33,059 bases of DNA from Microbacteriaceae bacterium (lineage in GTDB: Bacteria > Actinomycetota > Actinomycetes > Actinomycetales > Microbacteriaceae), in NCBI GenBank assembly GCA_014378715.1, contig JACMNE010000165.1:1-33059 (forward strand), in the 5' to 3' direction. Below are positions 15,106 through 21,883 of the stretch, in pieces (the stretch's first letter is position 1; every line of letters starts with the position of its first letter). Made by a program: the position numbers and the translations under genes. The notes under the pieces are model-generated. The model searched no databases. It worked only from the letters and a program-made list of their open reading frames with translations, and was not told the origin of the DNA.

Positions 15106-16452
15106 TCAGGCCAATTCGTTCGATTCGAGCATCTCGGTGACGAGCGCCGCGATGGCCGAGCGCTCCGACCGCATCAGGGTGATGTGCCCGAACAGCGGGT
15201 GCCCCTTGAGCGTCTCGATCACGGAGGCGACCCCGTCGTGACGGCCCACCCGCAGGTTGTCGCGCTGGGCCACGTCATGGGTGAGGATCACCCGCGAGTT
15301 CTGGCCGATCCGGCTCAGCACCGTGAGCAGCACGTTCCGCTCGAGCGACTGCGCCTCGTCGACGATCACGAAGGCATCGTGCAAGGACCGGCCGCGGATG
15401 TGGGTGAGAGGCAGCACCTCGAGCAGCCCGCGCTCGATGACCTCCTCGAGCACATTGGGCGAGACGACCGAGCCGAGGGTGTCGAAGACCGCCTGCGCCC
15501 ACGGGTTCATCTTCTCCGAGGCATCTCCCGGGAGGAAACCGAGCTCCTGCCCGCCGACTGCATACAGCGGGCGGAAGACCATGATCTTACGGTGCTGCTG
15601 CTTCTCGAGCACGGCCTCGAGCCCGGCGCACAAAGCAAGCGCCGACTTGCCGGTCCCAGCGCGTCCGCCGAGAGAAACGATGCCGATGTCGGTGTCGAGG
15701 AGCATGTCGATGGCCAGACGCTGCTCGGCGGAGCGGCCGTGCAGCCCGAACAGGTCGCGGTCGCCGCGCACCAGGCGCAGTTCGCCACGCGCGGTGACCC
15801 TCCCGAGGGCCGACCCCCGGTCCGAGTGGATCACCAGCCCCGTGTTGATCGGGATGTCGCCCACCACGCGGGTCTGCAGGCGCTCGTGCTCGTACAGGGA
15901 GGCGACCTGCTCGGCGCTCAGGGTGATCTCATCGGTGCCGACCCAACCGGAGTCCACTGCGAGCTCGGCCCGGTACTCCTCCGCGGCGAGGCCGATGGAG
16001 GCGGCCTTGACCCGAAGGGGCAAGTCCTTCGACACCACGGTGACGTCGAGTCCCTCGTTGGCGAGGTTGAGCGCGACCGCGAGGATGCGCGAGTCGTTGT
16101 CGCCGAGCTGCAGCCCAGAGGGGAGCACCGACATGTTGGAGTGGTTGAGTTCGACCCGCAGGCTGCCGCCGTCGTCGCCGACCGCGATCGGGAAGTCGAG
16201 CCGTTCGTGCTTGATGCGCATCTCGTCGAGGTTGCGCAGGGCCTGCCTGGCGAAGTAGCCGATCTCCGGGTCGTTGCGCTTGGCTTCGAGCTCGGAGATC
16301 ACGACGACCGGCAGGACGACCGCGTGCTCGGCGAACCGGAAGATCGCCTTCGGATCAGACAACAAAACGGACGTATCGAGTACATACGTCCGTTCGGCGG
16401 TGTGGGTCCTGGTCTTGCTGGCGGTCTGGTTCGTGTTGTTGACCTGGGGCAC
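15106..16452 (-). CDS. phoH2: PhoH2: PIN-domain ribonuclease fused to a PhoH ATPase
   Basis: About 448 residues. The N-terminal PIN domain begins [19 protein letters not shown] and continues with acidic residues in [18 protein letters not shown] and [13 protein letters not shown]. The C-terminal PhoH domain has a Walker [20 protein letters not shown] near residue 260, Walker [16 protein letters not shown] and [17 protein letters not shown] motifs. Mycobacterial PhoH2 with this architecture has ATP-dependent RNA unwinding and RNase activity. I prefer GTG 16452 because GGAG lies five bases upstream; GTG 16458 would overlap that site. The gene follows a long hairpin-rich leader, so expression may be controlled after initiation. 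Confidence 0.93.
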   Translation of the reverse strand: MPQVNNTNQTASKTRTHTAERTYVLDTSVLLSDPKAIFRFAEHAVVLPVVVISELEAKRNDPEIGYFARQALRNLDEMRIKHERLDFPIAVGDDGGSLRVELNHSNMSVLPSGLQLGDNDSRILAVALNLANEGLDVTVVSKDLPLRVKAASIGLAAEEYRAELAVDSGWVGTDEITLSAEQVASLYEHERLQTRVVGDIPINTGLVIHSDRGSALGRVTARGELRLVRGDRDLFGLHGRSAEQRLAIDMLLDTDIGIVSLGGRAGTGKSALALCAGLEAVLEKQQHRKIMVFRPLYAVGGQELGFLPGDASEKMNPWAQAVFDTLGSVVSPNVLEEVIERGLLEVLPLTHIRGRSLHDAFVIVDEAQSLERNVLLTVLSRIGQNSRVILTHDVAQRDNLRVGRHDGVASVIETLKGHPLFGHITLMRSERSAIAALVTEMLESNELA

Positions 16453-16466
16453 TAGCACTCCAATTC

Positions 16467-16486
16467 CCGGGAGGAAAATCTCCCGG
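16467..16486. promoter_or_regulatory. Hairpin immediately upstream of the phoH2 ribosome site
   Basis: CCGGGAG and CTCCCGG form a perfect 7-bp stem around a six-base A/T-rich loop, nine bases before the GGAG site. It contains a GGGAG sequence that could decoy or mask ribosomes. Confidence 0.6.
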
Positions 16487-16498
16487 ATACAGTCGCAC

Positions 16499-16541
16499 AG
16501 ACGGCCACGAAACGAAACGAAACGAACTTGCGTGGCCGTCT
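16499..16541. promoter_or_regulatory. Large leader hairpin with AAACG repeats in its loop
   Basis: A perfect 11-bp inverted repeat, AGACGGCCACG with CGTGGCCGTCT, encloses a 21-base loop made of three AAACG units followed by AACTTG. It lies in the predicted phoH2 5' leader. Confidence 0.7.
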
Positions 16542-16543
16542 CG

Positions 16544-16562
16544 ATCAGGTGCCATACCTGAT
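16544..16562. promoter_or_regulatory. Small perfect hairpin in the phoH2 leader
   Basis: ATCAGGT and ACCTGAT pair around a five-base loop, immediately next to the large hairpin. On the phoH2 strand it comes first. Confidence 0.6.
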
Positions 16563-16569
16563 GGAATAG

Positions 16570-16599
16570 AAACTACGTCGGCCATGTGTCGGCGGACAA
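16570..16599 (-). promoter_or_regulatory. Putative phoH2 promoter
   Basis: TTGTCC (16599-16594) and TAGTTT (16575-16570) on the reverse strand are 18 bases apart. This would give a leader of about 110 bases holding the hairpins. Confidence 0.45.
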
Positions 16600-16607
16600 C
16601 CCGACAC
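16586..16607. terminator. Hairpin after the aminotransferase gene, overlapping the phoH2 -35
   Basis: GTGTCGG and CCGACAC pair around an eight-base loop. It lies 40 bases past the aminotransferase stop on the same strand. It could be that gene's terminator or an operator at the phoH2 promoter. No T run follows. Confidence 0.4.
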
Positions 16608-16646
16608 GCCATCCGCAGGTTACGGCCACGTGAATTGTCACCGCTC

Positions 16647-17876
16647 TCACACCCTTCCGGTCGCGGCGACGTCACCGAAGGCCGCCCGCAGGATGTCGAG
16701 GCTCTCCTCGCCGGTCGACACGTGCGGGGACAGCCGCACCTGCCCCTCGCGGGCCGTCGCGGTGACACCGTGGTTGAACAGCGCGGCAGCAAGCACCGTG
16801 AGGTGCTCCGGCGCCGGCTCAACCACCACGATGCCCGCCCGCTCGTTGTCGGCCCTCGGGGAGACCACAGGGATGCCGAACTCGTCGGCGAGGTCGAGGA
16901 TCCGCGACACCCGATGCGCGATGGCGGTGTTGATCGACCCGACCCCGACCCTCGCGATGTCTTCGAGCGCGGTAGCGAGCATGGCCTGCGCGATCGGGCT
17001 CGGGTTGCTGACCGAGAAGGCCGACGCTCCGGGCCCCGGGGGCAGAACCGCGTCGAGGGGCATCGGTCCGCCGGTGGCGCTGAATCCCGAGAACACCGGC
17101 GTCAGTTGTTCCGACGCCCGGTCGCTCAGCGCGAGGAATCCGGTGCCCCAGCCCGCCCGCACCCATTTCTGCCCACCGGAGACGATCACGTCGGCGACCT
17201 CCCATGGCGCGTCGACGACTCCGAAACCCTGGATGGCGTCGACGATCAGCAACCGGTCGCCGATGACCTGGCGGATGCCGTCGAGGTCGGCGAGGTACCC
17301 GGTGCGGAAGTCAACCAGGCTGACGGCCACGGCACCGCAGGCGGGCGTCAGCTGGTCGCGGATCGCCCCCGGTGTCACCCGCCCGTAGTCGGTGTCGAGC
17401 CACACCGGCGACAGCACCCGCAGCGCCTCGGCCGCGCGCGCCGCCGCGAACGTGAGGCTCGGGAACTCGGTCGGCGCGAGCGCCACCGTCCCGGTCAGCC
17501 CGAACATCGTGTGCATCAGCCCCGAGCTCGTGTTGGGCTGGAATACGACCTGATCCTCCCGACAGCGGATGATGCGGGAAACGGCCATCCGCACGCGCGC
17601 GTCCTGGTGGTCGAGCACCCCGAGGCTGCCGAAACGGGCCCGGCGCAGGGTCTCGTCGAGTGCCCGCTGCTCATCGAGCACCGCCTGCCCGGGCGGGCCG
17701 ACCCTGGCGAAGTCGAAGTAGCCGGACTCCTCGTCGAAGGTCGCCGCATGCTCGTCGACGGCGCTGTGATCGATTGAACGGCGGTCGACTGAGCGGTCGA
17801 CTGAGCGGCCGACTGAGCGGTCGTCGATGGAGCGGCCCTCGACCCCACGCCCCACGACGGGGCGCTGCTCAGACAC
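16647..17876 (-). CDS. Class V aminotransferase (PLP-dependent)
   Basis: The 409-residue protein has the fold-type I cysteine-desulfurase/isopenicillin-epimerase-like pattern: FDFARVGPPGQAVLDEQRAL, VVFQPNTSSGLMHTMFGLTG, LLIVDAIQGFGVVDAPW (PLP-contacting Asp), and the Schiff-base lysine in VIVSGGQKWVRAGWGTGFL near residue 236. Near the C-terminus ATAREGQVRLSPHVSTGEES is typical of the family. The substrate is not predictable. The GTG start at 17876 overlaps uppS by eight bases. Residues 10-40 are a Arg/Ser/Val/Asp repeat encoded by 12-bp tandem DNA repeats, so the functional start could lie later, near DEHAATFDEE. Confidence 0.85.
   Translation of the reverse strand: MSEQRPVVGRGVEGRSIDDRSVGRSVDRSVDRRSIDHSAVDEHAATFDEESGYFDFARVGPPGQAVLDEQRALDETLRRARFGSLGVLDHQDARVRMAVSRIIRCREDQVVFQPNTSSGLMHTMFGLTGTVALAPTEFPSLTFAAARAAEALRVLSPVWLDTDYGRVTPGAIRDQLTPACGAVAVSLVDFRTGYLADLDGIRQVIGDRLLIVDAIQGFGVVDAPWEVADVIVSGGQKWVRAGWGTGFLALSDRASEQLTPVFSGFSATGGPMPLDAVLPPGPGASAFSVSNPSPIAQAMLATALEDIARVGVGSINTAIAHRVSRILDLADEFGIPVVSPRADNERAGIVVVEPAPEHLTVLAAALFNHGVTATAREGQVRLSPHVSTGEESLDILRAAFGDVAATGRV
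17782..17817. repeat. 12-bp in-frame tandem repeat near the aminotransferase 5' end
   Basis: Three units of CGGTCGACTGAG (the last CGGCCGACTGAG), with degenerate copies on both sides, encode RSVDRSVD/RSVGRSVD-type repeats on the reverse strand. Confidence 0.85.
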
Positions 17877-18654
17877 CGAACCGGCGATGCCTGCGGGCGT
17901 AGTCGCGCAGCGCGCGCAGGAAGTCGACCTCGCGCAGGTCGGGCCCGAGCGCCTCGACGAAGTAGAACTCGCTGTGCGCGCTCTGCCAGAGCATGAAGTC
18001 GCTCAGGCGCTGCTCCCCCGAGGTGCGGATGACGAGGTCGGGGTCGGGCTGGCCCCCCGTGTAGAGGTGGTCGCCGATGAGCTCGGGGGTGAGGATCTCG
18101 GCGAGGGCGTCGAGTGCTCCCCCGCGGCTCTCGTAGTCGCGCACGATGCTGCGCATGGCGTCGGCGATCTCGCGCCGGCCACCGTAGCCAATGGCGAGGT
18201 TGATGTGCAGGCCGGTGTTCGGTCGGGTGCGCTCCTCCGCCTCGGCGAGGGAGGCGACGAGCTCAATCGGGAGGCCGTCGGTCGACCCGACGTGCTGCAC
18301 CCGCCACGAGCGGAAGTGGGAGAGGTCGGTGACCAGGTCGGCGATGATCTGGAACAGCTCGTCGAGCTCGGCTGGCTCGCGCCCGGTGAGGTTGTCGGTG
18401 GACAGCAGGTAAAGGGTGGCGACCTCGATGTCGAGATCGTCGCACCAGACGAGGAACTCGCGCATCTTCTCGGCGCCGGCGCGGTGGCCGTGGGCGGCGG
18501 TCTCGAGGAAGCGCTGCTTGGCCCAGCGCCGGTTGCCGTCGATGATCATGGCGACATGGCGTGGCAGGTTCTGGGTCGCGAGCCAGCGCCGGATGCGGTT
18601 CTGGTACAGCCCGTAGAGGATGCCCCGCCCGAGGGGTACCTCCCGTTTGGTCAC
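17869..18654 (-). CDS. uppS: Isoprenyl (cis-prenyl) diphosphate synthase
   Basis: The 261-residue cis-prenyltransferase condenses IPP units to make the polyprenyl phosphate carrier or its short Z-precursor. Signatures: HVAMIIDGNRRWAKQRFL with the catalytic Asp near residue 39, AAHGHRAGAEKMREFL, YLLSTDNLTGREPAEL, NLAIGYGGRREIADAM, and DLVIRTSGEQRLSDFMLW followed by HSEFYFVEALGPDL. Length and the position next to a hemolysin III gene resemble M. tuberculosis Rv1086 (a Z-farnesyl diphosphate synthase), so a short-chain product is possible. Chain length cannot be decided from motifs alone. GTG 18654 has TAGCGT six bases upstream. The intervening AGGGGC could alternatively be a ribosome site, but it is too close to the start. 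Confidence 0.93.
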   Translation of the reverse strand: MTKREVPLGRGILYGLYQNRIRRWLATQNLPRHVAMIIDGNRRWAKQRFLETAAHGHRAGAEKMREFLVWCDDLDIEVATLYLLSTDNLTGREPAELDELFQIIADLVTDLSHFRSWRVQHVGSTDGLPIELVASLAEAEERTRPNTGLHINLAIGYGGRREIADAMRSIVRDYESRGGALDALAEILTPELIGDHLYTGGQPDPDLVIRTSGEQRLSDFMLWQSAHSEFYFVEALGPDLREVDFLRALRDYARRHRRFGV

Positions 18655-18660
18655 GCCCCT

Positions 18661-18666
18661 ACGCTA
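18661..18666 (-). promoter_or_regulatory. -10 box of uppS (leaderless)
   Basis: TAGCGT, six bases (AGGGGC), then GTG 18654. Confidence 0.55.
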
Positions 18667-18739
18667 GCCCACCCGGACGCGCGGCCCCGTCCCGCAGCGC
18701 GCGCCGCCCGAAACCGTGCCGCCTTAAAGCACGCCGTCC

Positions 18740-18745
18740 TAAACT
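18740..18745 (+). promoter_or_regulatory. -10 box of trhA (leaderless)
   Basis: TAAACT, six bases (GGGCGC), then ATG 18752. TTAAAG at 18724 is too close to be a standard -35. Confidence 0.6.
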
Positions 18746-18751
18746 GGGCGC

Positions 18752-19504
18752 ATGAGCACCGAGCCGATTCCCCATCTGCCGCTTCTCGACGATGCGATCG
18801 AACAGCAGGCGATGCAACAGGACGCGATCGAGCAGCAGAACGGCGTAGCTGAGGCTCCCGCCGAGGTGAAACCGACCTGGCGCGGCTGGATCCACGCCGG
18901 CACCTTCCCCATCGCGATCGTGCTGGGCACCATCCTCATGGTGCTCGCCGACGGACCTGCCGCGAAGATCAGCTCGAGTGTGTTCGTCGCGTCCTCGCTG
19001 CTGCTGTTCGGCATCTCGGCGCTCTACCACCGGTTCACCTGGTCCGGGAGGACACGCCGGCTGCTCAAGCGGATGGACCACGCCAACATCTTCCTGCTGA
19101 TCGCCGGGTCGTACACCCCGATCACCGTGCTGGCACTCCCCCCGGCCAAGTCGGCGCTGCTGCTCTGGCTCGTCTGGGTCGGAGCCGGGCTGGGCATCCT
19201 GTTCCGCATCTTCTGGATCGGGGCGCCGCGCTGGCTCTACGTGCCGCTGTACCTGCTGCTGGGCTACGCCTCCCTCGCGTTCATCGTCGACTTCTACATC
19301 GCGAACGCGGCGATGATGACGCTGATCCTCATCGGCGGGCTCTGCTACACGGTCGGCGCCGTATTTTACGCGCTCAAGCGGCCGAACCCGTTCCCCGGCC
19401 GCTTCGGGTTCCACGAGATCTTCCACACGCTGACCCTCGCAGCGTTCCTCTGCCACTGGACCGCGATACTGCTCGTCGCGACGAATCCGCCAGTCTTCGC
19501 GTAG
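18752..19504 (+). CDS. trhA: Hemolysin III / TrhA (PAQR) family seven-helix membrane protein
   Basis: The 250-residue protein has a soluble, Gln-rich N-terminus (about 40 residues, EQQAMQQDAIEQQ) and about seven membrane helices. The PAQR/hemolysin III pattern is clear: ISALYHRFTW with its His; MDHANIFLLIAGSYTPI; and the C-terminal GFHEIFHTLTLAAFLCHW with two zinc-site-type His residues. Bacterial members affect membrane fluidity or act as hydrolase-like receptors; the haemolysin name is historical. It is divergent from uppS, as in other actinobacteria. Confidence 0.92.
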   Translation: MSTEPIPHLPLLDDAIEQQAMQQDAIEQQNGVAEAPAEVKPTWRGWIHAGTFPIAIVLGTILMVLADGPAAKISSSVFVASSLLLFGISALYHRFTWSGRTRRLLKRMDHANIFLLIAGSYTPITVLALPPAKSALLLWLVWVGAGLGILFRIFWIGAPRWLYVPLYLLLGYASLAFIVDFYIANAAMMTLILIGGLCYTVGAVFYALKRPNPFPGRFGFHEIFHTLTLAAFLCHWTAILLVATNPPVFA

Positions 19505-19538
19505 GGGCAGGCACGGCGGCAGAAGGCGCGGCGGAGGG

Positions 19539-19838
19539 CTAAAGGTCGGTGGATGACCTGGCGGGTCCGCCGGAGCTGTTGTCCGCATCATCCGCTTCGT
19601 CAGGAAGGGACCCGGACTCCGCCTCGAGGGCCGCGGCCTCCTCGGCGTCGAGCTGGGCCTTGATCTCCTCGCGGTAGCGCAGGCGGCGCACCCGGCGCAC
19701 CATGTCGAGCACCAGCAGCACCACCAGGGCGGCGAGCACGAAGATCGCGAAGAAGCCGACGACGCCGGGGGTCACGGTGTTCGGGTCGAACTCCGGGGTG
19801 TTGTCGAGTCGCACGAGGGAGGGAAGGGGGGCAGACAT
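19539..19838 (-). CDS. Small single-span membrane protein downstream of mca
   Basis: The 99-residue protein starts at ATG 19838, which shares a base with the mca stop (TGATG), so translation is coupled. It has a short outside N-terminus (LDNTPEFDPNTVTPG), one membrane helix near residues 24-46 (VVGFFAIFVLAALVVLLVLD), a basic stretch RRVRRLRYREEIKAQ, and an acidic Ala/Glu-rich tail. This matches the small membrane protein that follows mca in other actinobacteria (the Rv1083 position). Function unknown. Confidence 0.8.
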   Translation of the reverse strand: MSAPLPSLVRLDNTPEFDPNTVTPGVVGFFAIFVLAALVVLLVLDMVRRVRRLRYREEIKAQLDAEEAAALEAESGSLPDEADDADNSSGGPARSSTDL

Positions 19839-20728
19839 CACGCAGGGGCCTCTGAATCGGGAACCCCGGCGAACAGGTCGCTCTCCGGGAAGGTCGTGTC
19901 GACGCTCGAGTGCGCCAGCTCGTAGTCCTCGAACGGCCACACCTCGCGCTGCAGGTCGTTGGGCCAGAAGAAGAAGCGGCTGTCAGGCGGCACCTGGCTG
20001 GCGTGCGCGCGCAGCGCGTCATCACGCACGTCGAAGAACGCGCCGCAATCGACGTGGGTCGTGGTGGTGATCGGCGGACGGTCCGCCGTGCGCTCCGTCA
20101 TCCACCCCTTGAGCTCGGCCATCTGGGTGGTGCGCTCGGAGTCCGGCTCCACCTCGACGAGACGGTCGTAGACCGCGTTCAGCCGCTCGGGGTTGAAGAT
20201 GCGGTCGTAGTACACCTTCGACACCGTCCACGGCTCGCCCGCGCCGGGGTAGCGGGTGGGGTCGGCCGCCGCCTCGATCGCGAACAACGACAGCTCGTGG
20301 GTGCGGATGTGGTCGGGGTGCGGGTAGCCGCCCGACTCGTCATAGGTGTGCACCACCTGGGGCCGGAACGAGCGGATGATGCGCACCAGCGGTTCCGCGG
20401 AGTGCTCGAGCGGGATCAGGGCGAACGCGTTCGGCGGCACGACCTCGCCCTCACCGGGCAAGCCGGAGTCGAGGTAGCCGAGCCAACGGTGCTCGACACC
20501 CATGATCTCGCGGGCGCGCTCCATCTCGATGCGGCGGAGGCCGCCCATGTCGCGGTCGGCCATGGCGCGCGGCGCGAGCGACTCGTTCTGCACGTCGCCA
20601 CGTTCACCGCCGGTACAACTGACGACCATGACCTCGGTGCCGATGCTCGCGTAGTACGCGTACGTCGCCGCGCCCTTGCTCGATTCGTCGTCGGGATGGG
20701 CGTGTACTGCAAGCAATCGCTGTGTCAC
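19838..20728 (-). CDS. mca: Mycothiol S-conjugate amidase
   Basis: The 296-residue zinc amidase of the LmbE/PIG-L family cleaves mycothiol conjugates so that mercapturic acids can be exported. Metal-site motifs are clear: LAVHAHPDDESSKGAATY at residue 5 onward, and ESGGYPHPDHIRTHELS with the third His near residue 140. SCTGGERGDVQNESL is also characteristic. C-terminal SRFFFWPNDLQREVWPFEDY supports Mca over MshB. I chose GTG 20728 because AGGAG stands four bases before it; ATG 20749 would lie inside the leader. The presence of Mca implies a mycothiol-producing actinobacterium. Confidence 0.94.
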   Translation of the reverse strand: MTQRLLAVHAHPDDESSKGAATYAYYASIGTEVMVVSCTGGERGDVQNESLAPRAMADRDMGGLRRIEMERAREIMGVEHRWLGYLDSGLPGEGEVVPPNAFALIPLEHSAEPLVRIIRSFRPQVVHTYDESGGYPHPDHIRTHELSLFAIEAAADPTRYPGAGEPWTVSKVYYDRIFNPERLNAVYDRLVEVEPDSERTTQMAELKGWMTERTADRPPITTTTHVDCGAFFDVRDDALRAHASQVPPDSRFFFWPNDLQREVWPFEDYELAHSSVDTTFPESDLFAGVPDSEAPA

Positions 20729-20750
20729 GAAACTCCTAGGGAAATGCACA

Positions 20751-20757
20751 TAACCTA
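20751..20757. promoter_or_regulatory. Overlapping divergent -10 boxes (mca and DUF4307)
   Basis: TAACCTA reads TAACCT forward (20751-20756) and TAGGTT in reverse (20757-20752). Both match TANNNT, so the same seven bases could start transcripts in both directions, with leaders of about 20 bases for mca and 45 for DUF4307. Confidence 0.5.
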
Positions 20758-20808
20758 GTGGAGAGCCTAATCGTCAGAGCGACGGCTTTGCTGCGAGAGG
20801 ATCCCCCT

Positions 20809-21216
20809 GTGACCGACGTGCTGGACCCCGGGATCGACGAACGCTACGGCAGGACCCCCTCCCGCCGCCGCGCCACCCAGCGCTTCGCCTGGGTCGCCGC
20901 GATCGGGTTCGCCGTGGTGCTGGTCGCCTGGGTCGTCTGGGGTGGTCTCGACAACACCTCCTCCGGGGTCGACGCGGTCGACACCCAGCACTCGGTCATC
21001 GACTCCCACTCCGTCTCCGTCGGCTGGCAGATCACGATGGCGGCCGGGCAGTCGGCGAAATGCGCGATCCAGGCCCAGAACGAGGCACACAGCATCGTCG
21101 GGTGGCGGATCGTCGACGTGCCGCCGTCCGACCAGCGCACCCGCGCCTTTTCGGCCGTCGTCAGCACCGCAGAGCTGGCCGTCACGGGCTTGATCTACCG
21201 TTGCTGGCTCACGTAA
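20809..21216 (+). CDS. DUF4307 membrane protein
   Basis: The 135-residue protein has a charged N-terminus (LDPGIDERYGRTPSRRRATQ), one membrane helix near residues 27-46 (VAAIGFAVVLVAWVVWGGL), and an outside beta-rich domain with two cysteines (KCAIQAQNEAHSIVGWRIVD and IYRCWLT). This is the DUF4307 layout found between mca and greA in actinobacteria (Rv1081c position). GTG 20809 follows GAGAGG. Function unknown. Confidence 0.85.
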   Translation: MTDVLDPGIDERYGRTPSRRRATQRFAWVAAIGFAVVLVAWVVWGGLDNTSSGVDAVDTQHSVIDSHSVSVGWQITMAAGQSAKCAIQAQNEAHSIVGWRIVDVPPSDQRTRAFSAVVSTAELAVTGLIYRCWLT

Positions 21217-21237
21217 GGTAAAGACGAAATACCCATT

Positions 21238-21270
21238 GAGACCGGCGGTGACGCCGGTCTCCTTTGTTTG
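21238..21270 (+). terminator. Intrinsic terminator or attenuator upstream of greA
   Basis: A perfect 10-bp stem, GAGACCGGCG with CGCCGGTCTC around a GTGA tetraloop, is followed directly by CTTTGTTTG. It lies 21 bases past the DUF4307 stop and about 50 before greA. This is the most conventional intrinsic terminator in the window. Confidence 0.8.
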
Positions 21271-21318
21271 GGACGCGCCGCCGCACCCGCGCGGTCCACG
21301 ACTGCCGAGGAGTTCCCG

Positions 21319-21810
21319 ATGTCCACTGACGCCCAAGTAACCTGGCTCACCCAGGAGGCCTTCGACCGCCGCAGCGCCGAGCTCGAACAGCTCGCCGGGC
21401 ACGGCCGCACCGACATCGCCAAGAAGATCGAGGCGGCTCGCGACGAGGGCGACCTCAAGGAGAACGGCGGCTACCACGCCGCCAAGGAGGAGCAGGGCAA
21501 GATCGAGGCCCGCATCCGCGTGCTCACCGAGCTTCTCCGCCACGCCAAGGTCGGGGCGACCCCCGACGACAACGGCGTGGTCGAGTCCGGCACCGTCGTC
21601 ACCGCTACGATCCAGGGCGACGAGAGCGTCTTCCTGCTCGGCAGCCGCGAGATCGTCGACGCCGGCAGCGACCTCGACGTGTACTCGGAGGGTAGCCCGC
21701 TCGGCACCGCGATCCTGCATCAACGGGTCGGTGACACCGTGATCTACACGGCGCCCAACGGCCGTGAGATCACCGTCGTCATCTCGAAGGTCGAGCCGTA
21801 CACGCCGTAG
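21319..21810 (+). CDS. greA: Transcription elongation factor GreA
   Basis: The 163-residue protein has the GreA coiled coil (LTQEAFDRRSAELEQL, KKIEAARDEGDLKENGGYHA, AKEEQGKIEARIRVL). The acidic tip Asp/Glu residues in DEGDLKEN stimulate RNA cleavage by backtracked polymerase. The C-terminal domain has GSREIVDAGSDLDVYSEGSP and GDTVIYTAPNGREITVVI. ATG 21319 follows GAGGAG. A terminator-like hairpin lies in its leader or just ahead of its own promoter. Confidence 0.95.
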   Translation: MSTDAQVTWLTQEAFDRRSAELEQLAGHGRTDIAKKIEAARDEGDLKENGGYHAAKEEQGKIEARIRVLTELLRHAKVGATPDDNGVVESGTVVTATIQGDESVFLLGSREIVDAGSDLDVYSEGSPLGTAILHQRVGDTVIYTAPNGREITVVISKVEPYTP

Positions 21811-21825
21811 TAGCAGCCCTCCCCC

Positions 21826-21873
21826 AGCGGATGTCGCAGCGGATGGCCCAGTGGATGTCGCAGCGGATGTCGC
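21826..21873. repeat. 12-bp tandem array, four units, between greA and ilvA
   Basis: AGCGGATGTCGC at 21826 and 21862, with AGCGGATGGCCC (21838) and AGTGGATGTCGC (21850) between, with an exact 12-bp period. It is intergenic, in the gap between two convergent genes, so it is not a protein repeat. It carries the GCGGATG word. Confidence 0.9.
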
Positions 21874-21883
21874 AGGGCGGGGG

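Noticed and set aside
21826..21873. Possible CRISPR array
   Set aside because: Units are 12 bp and directly abutting, with no spacers, and no cas gene is present.
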